A stretch of DNA of 64,000 nt from Lucinisca nassula (GCA_963580285.1 OY757026.1:89564651-89628650), one strand, 5' to 3'; positions 1 through 11,483 are shown, counted from the stretch's first letter. Made by a program: numbers and translations. The notes: generated by a model from the sequence alone, not told the origin.

Positions 1-890
1 CTCGGCTTGGCCAATTTTAGCCCCAGCGTTTATTATTTGAACAGTTTGAACAATTTTAGTGAAGGTCCACTAGACAAAGCTTTTAGTGAAGGTCCACTAG
101 ACAAAGCTGTGTACTAATATCAAAGGCATGAGCCTTGTGGTTTCAGACATGAAGTTTTTCAAGGTTTTTCCTATATGGGTCATGCCCCCCGCCCATCGGG
201 GCTTGAAGAAATATATGGGCTGCACGATGCTTCCCACAGAGCTGAATCCGACCCGCACACGAGTACTGGTAAACCGCTGGGCGACAGGGCTTGAGATATC
301 ATTTCATCTCAATGTCGAGTAAAAGTCCCACAAAATTGGAAGCAACGTCTCCAAAATGACCTTTTCAGTGTTGACGGCGACGTTAAACCTCAAATCAAAC
401 AAACAAAATCATATATGGGTCCCGTTTCGGGACCATTTTTCTCCCTAGGGCTATAATTTGAATAACTTTGGATGAGGTCTACCCTGCATTTACATTATCA
501 AATACCTGGGCTTTCCGGCGACAAGAAGGATTTTTTAAGTTAAATTAAACATGTCGGTGCTATGGCGGGTCTATTCTAGATAAGTTGGTACCGGGACAGG
601 GCCAGTTTTGACCCCAAGGATATAGTGTGAACATTTTAGGTAGAGGTCCACTTGACAAAGTTGCATATAAATATAAAAAAACATCGGCCTTTTGGTTTTA
701 GACAAGAAGGTATTAAAAGGTTTTTCCTATAAAAGTCTATATAAAACATGTGGGCCCCTGGGTTGAGATATTTTTAAGCCCCAGAACAGTGATTTAACTA
801 TCTTGGTCGAGATCCACCAGACGAAGCTGTACATCAAATACCAAATGCCTGAGCTTTCTAGATAACACGCAAGTATTTGAAGGTTTGAGC
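1..890 (+). repeat. Degenerate ~165-bp tandem units (same family as 27763-29278 and 48450-51290)
   Basis: Diverged copies of a unit read here as 'tttgaacaattttag', 'gaggtccactagacaaagc', 'ggttttagacaagaag' and 'tttttcctata'. The same phrase order recurs, much better preserved, at 27.8-29.2 kb and 48.5-51.0 kb. A SINE interrupts the array at 183-412. No gene is visible. Confidence 0.7.
183..412 (+). mobile_element. SINE-A copy with internal deletion
   Basis: Begins with the family head 'cccgcccatcggggcttgaa' and ends 'gttaaacctcaaatcaaac' plus a CAAA tail. The middle section (GATCTAAGCCTGTCC to CCTATTGG in full copies) is missing. It sits inside the degenerate tandem units. Confidence 0.8.
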
Positions 891-1040
891 TGCGGCTAAA
901 ATGGCCCAGCCGAGTGGCCCAAATATGTTCCATAGACTTATAAAGGGAAAGCTTTTCATTTGAAACCTGAAGGCTTTTCCATAGTCTTATTAAGGGAAAA
1001 CATTTTAAAATCTTCTCGTCTGTACACCTGATGCCTAACA

Positions 1041-1339
1041 ATAATTAGCACAGTTTAGATGGACAATTCATTGAGGAACGTTTGCCAAAGAAAATTCTCT
1101 GTGGAGATCTAGAAACGGGCAAACGCTCACATGGCGGTCAGAAGAAGCGCAATAAGGACACCCTTAAAGCCTCCCTCAGGTACTTCAACATTCCAACAGC
1201 GTCCTTGGAACAAATTGCACAGGACAGAGCAAAGAAGCGAGGTCTCATCAGAAGCGGTGCCAGTGAATACGAGGCAAAAAGAATCAGTAATGTTTGTGCT
1301 TCTTTCCCTTTGGCGTCTCTGATGGGAGCTGTGGGTTAA
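1041..1339 (+). pseudogene. LINE ORF2 C-terminal fragment
   Basis: The frame from about 1057 contains RWTIH, a stop, then LPKKILCGDLETGKRS, GGQKKRNKDTLKASL and EQIAQDRAKKRGLIRSGA. This arrangement (a W-x-GH-like start, a K-I-L-G-L-G-R block, a K-D-x-K-x-L block, then D-R-x-W-R) is typical of the extreme C-terminus of invertebrate non-LTR retrotransposon reverse-transcriptase proteins. The catalytic RT domain is absent, a stop interrupts the upstream part, and no start codon fits. It is a dead, 5'-truncated remnant. The last ~90 bases (from about 1295) match repeat sequence also found at 8500-8620 and inverted at 43310-43600. Confidence 0.6.
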
Positions 1340-1414
1340 TTGTATCGATTCCTAATCATTGCCATCACTTCTATTTAACTATATGTCTATGTTAAACAAG
1401 TAGGATACAGTGCT

Positions 1415-1490
1415 ACATTTTGAATAATCTTGGTAGAGGTCTATTAGATGAAGCTTAATACCAAACACCAAAGACCTGGGCCTTCTGGTC
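1415..1490 (+). repeat. Single fragment of the ~165-bp unit family
   Basis: Reads 'aataatcttggtagaggtct', 'gatgaagcttaataccaaa' and 'aagacctgggcc', matching one unit of the array at 48.5-51.0 kb. Confidence 0.65.
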
Positions 1491-2443
1491 GGGCCCATCG
1501 GAGTCTAACTGTTGGTTTTCCTTTGCTGCAGCATTTAAGTGGTTTCTTGGTGTCGAGTCCTCACCGTTGTTTCATCTCTGGTCGTTTGATTTTTGTGTTC
1601 TTGGAGATGTTGCACTGATGAGTTAGGAGGCTTTCATGCGGACTGAACAAATTATTTGTCTAAATCGCGACGGAAGTAAGCTGCGTAAAATCGATTTGAG
1701 CCCCCCTAGGCCAGTACATTTAGCTGGAAATGACCATTGACCCACAACAAATTCCTTGAGAAATGTTATCAGCAGTTTGAGTATCAGGAAGGTGTCCTGA
1801 ATTATAGAAAAAAAGTCCTAAAAAAATCCGAGGGGAAAGGGTATTGGTGGGGGGGGGGGGGGGGGGGGTGGCGGGGGGTGAAAAATATACGAAAAATGAA
1901 GAAAAATCACAAAAAAACAGGAAAAATTTAATATTACTGGCGTATGTTAAACAATTAATACTTGACTTCATTAAATCATCCAAAATGAATATTTCTATCT
2001 GGGGAAAAATACTACAAATTCTGAGATAAAAGTTTTCTTTTAAGTTTTTTTTTTCTTTTTGAGTGAAATTAATCGAAAAACAAGTATTAGCTTTTACAAA
2101 AAGCTTGAGTCTATGCTAAGCACACATTAATTTGTGTAGAACTAAAATGTGCCAGTTACCATAAAGTGTAAAAAAAGTTACAGATATCATATAAGTATTT
2201 CCAAATCTTATCATCAATGTCACATAAAATAAAATTCCGATTCTTTTTTTCACTATCAATTACAACTAATTGTACTACATGCCTACATTTATGGTTTCTT
2301 CATTTCGCATTCTAGTTTAACCTTTCATTTTACATTCTAGGTTAACGTCATGAAAAAACGTTCTGCTCAAAAATATAGATTCTGAGATTGTTGATACTCA
2401 ATAGAACTGTCTCATCTATGTTTTGAGCAGAAATAAGTGAGTG
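1491..2443. other. Non-coding, AT-rich; G homopolymer
   Basis: No gene seen. There is a long G run at about 1849-1868 just upstream of A-rich sequence. A decayed copy of the central-palindrome MITE lies around 2355-2435 ('ttctgctcaaaaatatagat' paired with 'atctatgttttgagcagaaa'). Confidence 0.5.
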
Positions 2444-2768
2444 AGTGTATTTGAGGTTTACGTCCCGTCAACAGCAAATGTCATATGCAGTGGTTTCAAA
2501 AACATTTTGGCATCCAGATTTCAAGGAAAGATAGGAGTGTGATTTTCAATGTTATCTGAATAAAGCCCTTACAAATTTATCAAGCGTAGCAGGGGGATAA
2601 TGTCTATGTAAACGGGAAAATCCCCACTACCCGTCTATTGATGAAACCCCCTGCATACGGAGACCGGACCTCGGTTTAAAGACTCATCAGAGAGTCTGGA
2701 GAAGCCCTTTGATCGAACCCACGACTCCTGGTTAATGAGGCTAGTAGCTTATCCACTACACCATGGAG
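2444..2768 (-). mobile_element. tRNA-derived SINE (SINE-B)
   Basis: Read on the minus strand, the head is tRNA-like. It has a box A-like 'tggtgtagtggataagc' and, about 35 bases on, a box B-like 'gtgggttcgatc', the two internal RNA polymerase III promoter parts. The body runs ~250 bp to 'gttgacgggacgtaaacctc', followed by a short CACTCACT tail. The final 25 bases are nearly the same as the 3' end of SINE-A, although the heads are unrelated. Confidence 0.75.
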
Positions 2769-3043
2769 GCTTATTTGAGCAGAAATAATAAAAAAAATAA
2801 TGTACATGTATACCCCCTAAAACTCCCCACTGCCCCACTCAACCCAGGTGTAAATGGGTAGCAGTGGTGTAAAAGTCAGCTGCCTATCCCTCGCGCGCGT
2901 GAAAACATTCGGAGTGTTGGAGAGCGATTAATTAAGCTTGAGGGTTTCATCGCAATCGAACTAAAATAAATTAGTATAAACTAAAACTCAAGTGGGAGGG
3001 GGTTTCTATCGAGTACCCACAATCTATGCTTTTGAGCAGACAT

Positions 3044-3298
3044 TACGAAACGCGCCTATGCAAAAACATTGTCAATTGTTCAGCCCAAAAATGGAATTTT
3101 AAGATAAAAAAAATGTTTTTCTTATTTCTGCTCAAAACATAGATTGATATAACCACCTGAACTTGGCGGTTCTACCGAGTACCCATAATCTATGTTTTTG
3201 AGCTGATATAAGAAATTTAATGTTTATCCCTGTAAACCACAGTTTTACTATATAAAAGTGTGGTTCGAGGGTCAAAATTATATAGGCGTGTTTTTCGA
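3044..3298 (-). mobile_element. Central-palindrome MITE (family CP), diverged
   Basis: Ends 'tacgaaacgcgcctatgc' and 'tataggcgtgtttttcg' are inverted copies of each other. The central palindrome is decayed ('ggcggttctaccgagtaccc'). Oriented opposite to most copies in this window. A second partial copy precedes it at about 2990-3040. Confidence 0.7.
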
Positions 3299-3518
3299 CC
3301 CCACCCATCTGGACTTGGAGTAATAGATTGGGTTGCATGATGCTTCCACACAGAACTGATACCGACCGCACACGAGCACTGTTAAACCGCTGAGAATATC
3401 TAAGCCTGCCCAGAAAAGTTGCTGCGAGTCAGCATGTAAACCCTTTTGGATTCATTGGGCGGCAGGTCATTTCATCTCAATGTCAGGTAAAAGTCCCACA
3501 AAATTGGAAGCAACGTCT
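3298..3518 (+). mobile_element. SINE-A copy, 3' truncated
   Basis: Head 'ccccacccatctggacttgg' through 'cccacaaaattggaagcaac'; the usual CAAA tail is missing. It directly abuts the MITE at 3044-3298. Confidence 0.7.
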
Positions 3519-3610
3519 CGTTTTCGTGATGAACAAGAAAAACATCAGAATTTTTCTGGGTGAACAAATCTTCCAATAGATTTGAATATGCGTGTTTTCG
3601 TAATGTTTTT

Positions 3611-4130
3611 TATGACCCCAACTTTAAAAAGTTGGAGGGGCATATTGCTTCTGGTTCGTCCATTCGACCTTCCGTTACGCCTTTGATGCATAGCATAACA
3701 CAAGAACCGTGCATGCTAGGGTTTTGAAATTTCATAAATAGATTCTTCATGGAAAATTAGCTAACACGTATTTTTTCTTATCCGGATTATGCCCCTTTCA
3801 AAAGTTATTGCTTTTTTTATTTTTATTTTTTATAAAATCCTAGCAGCAAAATATCTCAAAATTTATTGGAGCTAGAGCCTTGAAAGTTGGTGAATAGGTT
3901 GGTGGTGATGAGTAGATGTCCTGATTGACTTTTGACTACATTCCGAAAAATACTTTGTGCTAATGGCCCTGTGTCACTTTGGGTACATTGTATGCATTGT
4001 GATGCATAGCATAACTTTAGAACCTTGTATGCTAGGGTTTTGAAATTTCATATATGGATTCCTCATGGAAAATTAGCTGAAAGATATTTTTTCTCATCCG
4101 GATTTTGCCCCTTTTAAGCTTGTTTGAGTC
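3611..4130 (+). repeat. Two-unit tandem repeat, ~315-bp period
   Basis: The phrase 'atgcatagcataac' followed by 'tgctagggttttgaaatttc' and 'catggaaaattagct' occurs at about 3687 and again at about 4002. A hairpin 'ccaactttaaaaagttgg' opens the region. It looks like a non-autonomous tandem-unit element, but neither end could be fixed. Confidence 0.55.
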
Positions 4131-5028
4131 AACCTTTGTGTTCAATCAGCTCAAAACAGTTATTGTGCGCAATGTTGGGAGACAAAATTTGTAAATCAAT
4201 TTCAAGGGGGTATCCCTTTTCTTAGTATTATTTTTCCTGCCTGTTAAAAATTCAGCGGCCAATTTCTATTGCAGTAAGTAGATAGAACAGTGTTGCAATT
4301 GTTCTGATTGTGATTTTTGAGTGGTTGCTTCCACAAAGTTACACATAGCTATCAAAATCTTATGTGTCCAATGTTACCGGAATACGCCGTATGTACATAT
4401 TTACGAAAATTCATTTGATTCTGATTGCACAAATGTGCTTCCATACAGTAAAATTTTGTCATGAGACATTGACAAATGTATTTTCCGACCAAAACAAAAA
4501 TGTTTATTTTTACAACTTGAACATAGATCTTGTTTATCAATAGCATACAAGGAAAATATAAATGGTATTTATTAAAAAATAGAATAAAGAAAGCAACGGG
4601 AATCTGCATTGTCTGCTTGTGTCCGCCAAACCTTCAAATGAATTTCCGTTTCATTTTGTGCATTCAAACACATAATATAGATGGATAGATTTGGGAAAAT
4701 GCATAGCCTCCGTGTACTATATCTCGAACGATTTTGAACAAATATTTCCATTTATCGATCAAGAGAAAGCTTCTTCGTTCTTTTTTTTATTAGCAAACAC
4801 AGGAAGTGTTTGCTTTACTGTAGAGAGGCTGGAACAACCTACTTAGGCACCCAAATCTCGCCTGGAATCTCGTTCAATTTCTCGCGATAATCCGCCATCT
4901 TTACAGAGTTCATGAGAATTATATTCACATCCAAAAAATGATTCTCAAAACCAAAATGAGTCAAGTCCCATTACAAAAGAAACACAAAAAGCGTCGAAAT
5001 AATTTTAAAAAGCTATTTTCGAAGACAG
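4131..5028. other. No gene seen
   Basis: AT-rich sequence without a convincing exon or repeat on either strand; the short open frames lack codon structure or recognisable motifs. Confidence 0.4.
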
Positions 5029-5588
5029 TTGCATCAAACGCTGAAGTTTGATCGCGGGAAAGTTTCGAAACTGCGTCGCGCGTTTCAATGAACTGAAACG
5101 TACCGCACTGAGCCGAAAATGTTAGCCGGTTAAAACCTAGCACCTCGCTGGAGCAACGAGTTACCGGAGCATTTACCGGAGATCCTCGTTAGGGTGGAAA
5201 GCGCTTCTCGTCTGGCCAAGAAAGTACAACTTTTCACAAATTATTACTCGGGAATAAAATAAAGCCCTGGGAATAGTAATATTTGGCTACCTGCGGATTT
5301 CTACCTTCGAGAGACCGTTGCGTCAAACGCTGAAGTTTGATAGCGAGAAAGTTTCGAAACTACGTCACGCACTGAGCCGAAGAGGTTTGCCGGTAAAATC
5401 CAGCACCGCGATTGGTCCAACGAGTTACCGGAGCATTTGCCGGAGCTTTCGGTTGGGAGGAAAACGCTTCTCGTCCGGCCAAGCAATTAAAACTTTTCAC
5501 AAACACTCAGGTGTGTAGAATAAAGCCCTGGGAATAGTAAGAGACACAATGAGCTACCTGGCTATCTGTGCATTTCTACCTTCCCAAG
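5029..5588. repeat. Diverged two-copy tandem duplication, ~285 bp each
   Basis: 5029-5310 and 5319-5588 share 'aaacgctgaagtttgat', 'gagaaagtttcgaaact', 'caacgagttaccggagcatt', 'cttctcgt..ggccaag', 'aataaagccctgggaatagt' and 'tttctacctt', with many substitutions and small gaps between them. No open frame is conserved between the two units. Confidence 0.75.
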
Positions 5589-6059
5589 ATTTACAAAATG
5601 ATGACGAGGCCTAAATCTATAGCATAATGCTAGTGCTTCAGGATACTTAAGTGTCCATGCTGCAAACTTACTGGGTCACCCTATCTAATTTCTTCCCATG
5701 AAGTGCACACAGGACCAACACTGGAACATCACCACACTAAGGCCATGTGCATAGCGGCGGGAAGGCTCAACAATAGTTTTGGGTTTAATGACAAATCAAA
5801 CCTTGTGGGTCATTTGGAGTCGTCTCTCAGACAAAGGGACTAGAGAGATAGAAGAGGTAATAGAGGAGAAGAGAGGTGTGGGAAAGAGGGAGAAAGGGCA
5901 AATTGAATAAAAGTGTACAAACAGAAGAAGTAACAATGTTCCCAAGCTAGCCCTACCTGCTGCAAGGACAGCAGGTCTTGCCCAACTGTAAGTCAATATC
6001 AATTGGACTCCCGTCACCTTTGCCTCACAGCAGAACATATCAAAAACTTTTAAATACAG
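5589..6059. other. No gene seen
   Basis: No recognisable feature. A purine-rich stretch lies at about 5836-5935. Confidence 0.35.
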
Positions 6060-6960
6060 TTTTTATGTAGTTCGGAGAAAATCCCTTTTGAAGCCCTCAG
6101 GGATCCCAGAAGTGACAATATTCTGTGGAAGTTGGCCCTTAACTCTGATGTCCCTGTCGACGATGGAGAGTTGACATAAGATGTCGGTCCGTATACTCTG
6201 GGGAGTATCCCCTACTGTTCGCCGCTTTTGGGTCGGAGCACCTGCAAGCATGAATGTCCACTTATCCCAGAGATACATGTAGATCATGCCCAGCATTGAC
6301 GACTTGATGCCAATGCTAATGAGTTTGCCGGCCAAGGTGCTGTATCACTTGGGAGGTAATGCTGGTTGTGTGGTAGTCATCTCTGACAAACCAAGCTGCT
6401 CGCCGTTGCACCGTCTCAAGCTGCTGGATACTATATGTGGGTCCCATACTGATGGACCTAATCCAGGATAAGTCTAATCATGGTCTCTGCCATCATGCTT
6501 CAACATCTTCAGACCAGCTGGTTATCTCCCTTGGCTGTTGTTTGTTACAGGTGCATCAAAATGGATTTCCATGACATGTTTCTGAAATAAATGACGCTCA
6601 GGTACTTTAAAGTCTTTCAGACTGACTGTCGCACATTTGGTTGGAGTGAGAAGACTGTGCCAGTCCATATTCCATTATAGGCATTGCTATAGTCTGTCAA
6701 GATCCCTCTAAAGTGTGCAGTATCAGTCATGATTGAGACCTCGTGATATAAAAGGCTGTCATTAGCAAAGAGGTGAACTCCAGGACTAACATTCTGTGAC
6801 AGGTCATTTATGCACGGGCAGAACAACAAAGGTCTGAGCATGACACCTTCAGGGACGCCGGATACAGCTGGGACAATCGTGGTAATCAGGCCTGTGACTT
6901 GGTGTGGTTAGCCCCTGTTGGTCAGGAAGCTCTGGATCAATTGTTAGTGGTTTATATTGT
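6060..6960 (-). pseudogene. Decayed LINE reverse-transcriptase, C-terminal half
   Basis: On the minus strand, upstream frames give a GVPEGVMLRPLLF-like block followed by INDLSQNV and HLFANDSLLYHEV. These are decayed versions of the RT signatures G-V-P-Q-G-S-x-L-G-P-L-L-F and F-A-D-D-T; the second catalytic Asp reads Asn. Further downstream (6480-6330) the frame gives QLETVQRRAAWFVRDDY followed by TSITSQVIQHLG, the conserved region behind the RT domain in CR1/Jockey-type elements. Stops and frame changes separate the pieces. It is a dead fragment; the subfamily cannot be assigned by eye. Confidence 0.65.
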
Positions 6961-7149
6961 TATTTTTTTTTTATAAAGACTGCCTAAAATTAAGTCCTAG
7001 CCTGCTTAAAAATGCCTATTTAGTAACCTACAGTGATTCTTTCTTTGTATTTTCTGCATACTGTGTCCTCTGGTCAGAGAGCAACTTTAGAACTCTTCAA
7101 AAGTGGTCTTTTCAAATGTGGTCTTAAAGACCACTTTTGAAGAGTCCCA

Positions 7150-7470
7150 AATGTGGTCTTAATAAGGAATCTATCTATCTCCTGACTGCATTAGGTCACA
7201 CTTGACTATTACTTGCAGGGGTACATACACTTGAGATTTGCAGGACACACGCCTACTTTACGGTAATGATCTTTAACCTGCAGAGGGGATGATTCTTTCT
7301 GCTCAGGGAGTCTCCAGTTAATGTCCCGAGCCGAAGGACAGTGCACTATGTCGCATTCATCCCTAAAATGATGTTCGAATACCAAACTTTATTTCACTGC
7401 CTGGAATGGAACCCGAGGGTCTCTAGCATCAGAGGCAGGTGCACTAACCACTGAGCTATCAGTAAATAAT
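7150..7470 (-). mobile_element. tRNA-derived SINE (SINE-C)
   Basis: On the minus strand the head reads 'tagctcagtggttagtgcac' (box A-like) and then 'cctcgggttccattcc' (box B-like), with tRNA-like spacing between them. The body runs ~230 bp and finishes in a GATA repeat ('gagatagatagatt'). Head and tail both differ from SINE-A and SINE-B. Confidence 0.7.
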
Positions 7471-8249
7471 CACGCTAGCACTACTGGTATTTTTGATGAT
7501 TAACTAACCAAGTCCTCCATAAGATACACTCTGATATATAGTGTCTCTCTATAAAGATAAATACTCGACCCCTGTAACAGTTTCAACTCAAACAAAGGCA
7601 TCAAAAGTAAATTACACACAATACCGTAGGTACCAGGCCTATAGTGACGCCCTAAAGCATCCCCCCACAAGATCTATTCATCATATAGTATTCCCTCATC
7701 TGCGGTTGATGCCAAGACTGCATATGACTTCAAAGACCGGCGTAGGAGTTCAAAGACCGTACAGTATAGATTTGGACTCAAAGGTATGCGTTTTAGTATA
7801 CCTGTTAATCAGATTGTAAATAGTTTTAAGGACTCATCCTACGACTCGCCCTCACCCCACCCATCCACTTCCCATTTTAGCCAAATATGACAAACTCAGT
7901 ATAATTATGAAGATAGATAGGGGTGTAAATGAGTGTGTTTGCTCAAAAGGCAGTGCCTTTATTTCATATTAATAAATTACAGACTACATTTTAACAATTT
8001 CTGATGTAAGTTTTGTTTTTCATGACGTCATTTGTTAGCGCGTGAGGAGAGCTCGCCTTACAGCCGGTTAAACAGTGTATGGTGCTATTATCGGGCCATT
8101 ACTTATTTAATGCTTTTTCTGCGGATTAAATCCTAATTTTCTCAGAACTGGCACGGATATTTTTTGAGGACTTTTTTTGGTAATTAATATAACATAGCCC
8201 TGTGTTTTGGTGTTAAAAGAGTTTCTCAAGGAATTAGTTTGACCATAAA
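7471..8249. other. No gene seen
   Basis: No motif-bearing frame found; short open frames only. Confidence 0.35.
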
Positions 8250-8620
8250 AGTTATTTAAAGTGCCTCGCCTACCCAGTGGAATTCGTTTAACTGACCGTT
8301 CCAATGCGGTTCTTCTGTCGCGGTTTATTTTTGGTATGGTTTGTCTTTGAGTGTATGTTTGTTTGTTTGTTTGAGTTGAGGTTTAACGTCCCCGTCAACA
8401 CTGTAGTGTGTGTGTCGCTTATATTATTTTTGTTTTGGATAGCCAGTTGGCGTTTTTTGTGGTAAAGTAACTGTCCTTTTGGCTTTCCGCTATTGATGTT
8501 TCCATTAGGGTCTAGTTATTTCACGTTTGTGTTTCTTTCCCTTTGGTGTCACAAATGGGAGCTATGGGTTAATTGTATCGATTCCATATCATTGCCTTCA
8601 CTTCTATTTAGACAAGAAGA
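8250..8620 (+). repeat. Interspersed repeat, inverted partner at 43310-43600
   Basis: Contains 'gtgg[a]attcgtttaactgac', 'ggttcttctgtcgcggtt', 'ctgtccttttggctttc', 'gatgtttccattagggtcta', 'ttaattgtatcgattcc' in order. The reverse complement of 43310-43600 has the same order. A 3' SINE-tail fragment ('gaggtttaacgtccccgtca') lies within it at about 8365-8410 and is absent from the partner. Confidence 0.7.
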
Positions 8621-8825
8621 ATTTCACATGTTTTCACTCTCCCCCCCCCCCACCCTCCCACCGCTTTTTGGAGATATGACATGGCAACCAGAGTTCTTCA
8701 TCAAATGGAATTTTTTAAACATCTGTGAAAACCCAAATATTATTCTGCCAAGTGTGTTAAGAACCTGTTCAGTGAGTAAAGAGGAGATGTTTTAAGAGAT
8801 TGCGAAAGAACGGACAGACGGCGAA

Positions 8826-9000
8826 TATCTTGTTATAACAAGATAATTATCTCTTATCACGAGAAAAGTATCACGCACGTGATTACGAGATAACTGTGTC
8901 ATTTTAATTTTTTGCTCGTTATAACGATAAACGTATCTCGTAATAACGAGAAATTATCGCGTTATTACGAGAAATATTTCGTAATAACAAGAATTTTTCT
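8826..9000. repeat. Short palindromic minisatellite
   Basis: Imperfect repeats of 'ctcgttataacgag' / 'ctcgtaataacgag' in alternating orientation, each self-complementary. Confidence 0.7.
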
Positions 9001-9096
9001 TCTTTTTGGAAGTTGTCTTCCTAGGCTTTTCGTAAAATTGAGTCTCACAGGAGACAGTTAGCCTTCCGCTTCGCTTCATTATTTTTGCCCGACAGT

Positions 9097-9347
9097 ACGA
9101 AAACACGCCTATACAAGTACATTGTAGCCTTATTATCGAAAAAAAAAAAATGAAAATTTTTAGACGAAAAATTGTGATATTTTTCTTATTTCTGCACTAA
9201 AATATAGCTTGTGGGTACTCGTAAGAATCGCCTCATCGAGTGCAGAAATAAGAAAAATAAGGTTTACCCCATAAGGTTTACCCCTGTAAACCTCAGTTTT
9301 ACTATATGGGGTTCAAGGGGGTCAAAATTATATAGGCGTGTTTTCCT
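9097..9347 (-). mobile_element. Central-palindrome MITE (family CP)
   Basis: Termini 'tacgaaaacacgcctataca' and 'tataggcgtgttttcctg'. The palindrome is half lost: only 'ggtactcgtaagaatcgcct' remains before the sequence jumps to 'gtgcagaaataagaaaaata'. Confidence 0.8.
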
Positions 9348-9578
9348 GATGATTCCCCGTCGAAAGACATTAGGCGGGGCGGGAGGGGGGAGGGGGTGTC
9401 CTACAAAATGCATATATTTTAATAAATTAAATGCAAATTTTTGAATGTCTAAAATGGGCATCAAAGCTTTATTTTAGAAACATCTAACGATGAAAACAAA
9501 TCATAAATTGAACAGGAACAAATGACATGTTAGAGCCATCTGATACGGTTTTATCTCACAGGAAAAACTAGATCTTAC

Positions 9579-9741
9579 AACAGCATCTCCTAGCAAAAAC
9601 ATGAACGCTTTTTCTGGCGGGGAAATCAGTTTGTCGTAAATAGCCGGCAGATAATCTGTCCCACCGTATAAATCTTTGCGCATATTTAATACCGCCTCCT
9701 TATCCTCCATGGTTGCTACCCTGAGCTCCATGTCACCAAAT
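9579..9741 (-). CDS. Exon of a GNAT-type N-acetyltransferase (histidine N-acetyltransferase/NAT16-like)
   Basis: Minus-strand exon with an acceptor (tail 'tgtttttcttacag') just before 9741 and a donor 'gtaagatc' just after 9579. Translation starts at ATG 9731-9729 and runs 51 codons to a phase-0 donor: MELRVATMEDKEAVLNMRKD, then LYGGTDYLPAIYDKLI, then FMFLLGDAV. The opening strand and helix match the GNAT N-terminus, and the (L/I)YGG-x-DYLP signature is known from the NAT16-like histidine acetyltransferase group. The acetyl-CoA-binding motif would lie in later exons, which I could not find. Open sequence upstream of 9741 is read-through of an intron or leader. The gene would continue toward lower coordinates, probably beyond a repeat-filled intron. 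It may be an isolated exon of a real gene or an orphaned fragment. Confidence 0.6.
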
Positions 9742-9892
9742 CTGTAAGAAAAACACAGGCTTAAATTTGAACGAAATGCCATATTACAGAATAATAAGAG
9801 GATTGTGTGGTCCTCGTCGCTCACCAGAGCTCTGAGAACATTCTGTCAATTTTCCCCCATCAAACTGACATTCGAGCCAGCGCATGACAACA

Positions 9893-9985
9893 ATTACATG
9901 AAGACTTGAGCGGCCAGCGAAGACTCAGATCAGCCTGCGCATTCGCGCAATCTGATCAGAGTCTTCGCTGATCGCATGTACCTAT
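9893..9985. repeat. Long hairpin
   Basis: Arms 'gcgaagactcagatcag' and 'ctgatcagagtcttcgctg' flank 'cctgcgcattcgcgcaat'. It resembles the core of the MITE at 29880-30114 in layout (arms around a 'gcgcat/gcgc' loop) but has different arm sequence. Confidence 0.6.
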
Positions 9986-10580
9986 TGTAGGCTAATATCT
10001 ACGCAAAGAGACATAAGCAAAAGGTCCTGTCATAGTGGATGGGTGCGCAGGTTGATTTGAGATTCTGCTGGTCGCACTGGTCTTATTGTAGGTTTTGTTA
10101 TGCGCCGGCTCATTTATTTTAGTACGTTTACCAGCACACGAACAAGTCCGTGAAATTATCACCCCGACCCCCCCACCCCCCCCCCCCAAACTACCCTTTA
10201 TACACGGTGTTTATAATTCGCAATTGATTCGTTCTGGCAGTGTCTAGTCATGTATCTGACTTCAACACTCGTAATTAATTGTTAACTGCTAATCCTCTTA
10301 TTCAGGGTTATCGGTATCATAAACTACGAAAAACATTTTCTAAGTTTTACAGACGTCATGCCGATTAGAATTTAATGTAGGACACAAATCGCTTCTGTAA
10401 CAAGACTTATCGTAACCCGAATTCTACGGTGACTTATATAAATGCATAAGAATATTTACTTGGAATTATTTCAGAACCAAATATAGTAAAACATTCTTCG
10501 ATTTAAATGATTGGGTACATTATAAATGTTATACGACAGACAGCACGCATGGTAGTTAACACAATCAGGCAATAATAATA
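9986..10580. other. No gene seen
   Basis: Contains a C-rich run (10166-10187) and a fragment 'cacgaacaagtccgtgaaa' (about 10136) that matches the terminus of CP-MITE subfamily 2. Confidence 0.4.
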
Positions 10581-10586
10581 ACCATT

Positions 10587-10765
10587 AGTAGTAATCGGGT
10601 CACTTTGGTGTCATGGACTGCGCATGCGCATAATGACGTCACTCCCGGAAACGTAAGAGAAACGATTAGATGACGAAACTACCCTAAATATCGGACGAGT
10701 GTTTAATTTATTTAAATTACCGTAATTACGCCGTAATTATCCTAAAGTTTGAGGTCTCGAATACA
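10587..10765 (+). repeat. Left terminal inverted repeat of the 3.2-kb element
   Basis: Starts 'agtagtaatcgggtcacttt' and ends 'aaagtttgaggtctcg'. It includes the palindromes 'tgcgcatgcgca' and 'taattacgccgtaatta'. Confidence 0.85.
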
Positions 10766-10950
10766 GCTCTCCCGTGCTCAGCTTATATCTGATGGAGTTA
10801 ACCTAATTAAGATGACTTTCTCTGCGCCTGCACCTGACAGTAGTAATATCCTAAATGTTGGGATGGAAGACTGCTGCTACCGTGCAACGTTACAACAACG
10901 TCGTTTCGCTTAACACGCGCAACAATTTGCGTTAACGACGGACTGACTGA

Positions 10951-11262
10951 CCGCCCCCGCCCATCGGGGCTTGAAGAAATAGATGGGCTGCATAATGCTT
11001 CCACGCAGAGCTGAGTCCGACCCCACACGAGTACTGGTAAACCGCTTAGAGGATCTAAGCCTGTCCAGGCAAAGCGGTGCTAGTCGGACGGTCCATGCTT
11101 ATAAACACTATTGGTTTCATTGGACGACAGGGCTTGAGATGTCATTTCATCTCAATGTCGTGTGAAAGTCCCACAAATTTGGAAGCAACGTCTCCAAAAC
11201 GACCTATACAGTGTTGACGGGGACGTTAAACCTCAAATCAAACAAACAAACAAACAAACAAA
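10951..11262 (+). mobile_element. SINE-A, near full length
   Basis: Head 'gcccccgcccatcggggctt' to a (CAAA)n tail ending about 11262. It is inserted inside the 3.2-kb long-TIR element. Confidence 0.85.
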
Positions 11263-11483
11263 CGGACTGACTGTCCCCTGACCAAACGGAGCTAACCCTG
11301 ATCGTTCAACGTTTCTCACGCCTTTAGAAATTGAATTTCTCCAACCAGTCTTCTACAGTCACACGGTGTACTTTTCTCAAATGACAAACGATATACAACA
11401 CATTCTTTCTACGGCATATAGGATAACGGTGCCATAGAAGGGAACAAATACTGTCGTTATAGCAGGGACCCTCTGTATGGGAT

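Noticed and set aside
183..412. tRNA-derived head for SINE-A
   Set aside because: No convincing box A/box B pair was found in the first 100 bases, unlike SINE-B and SINE-C.
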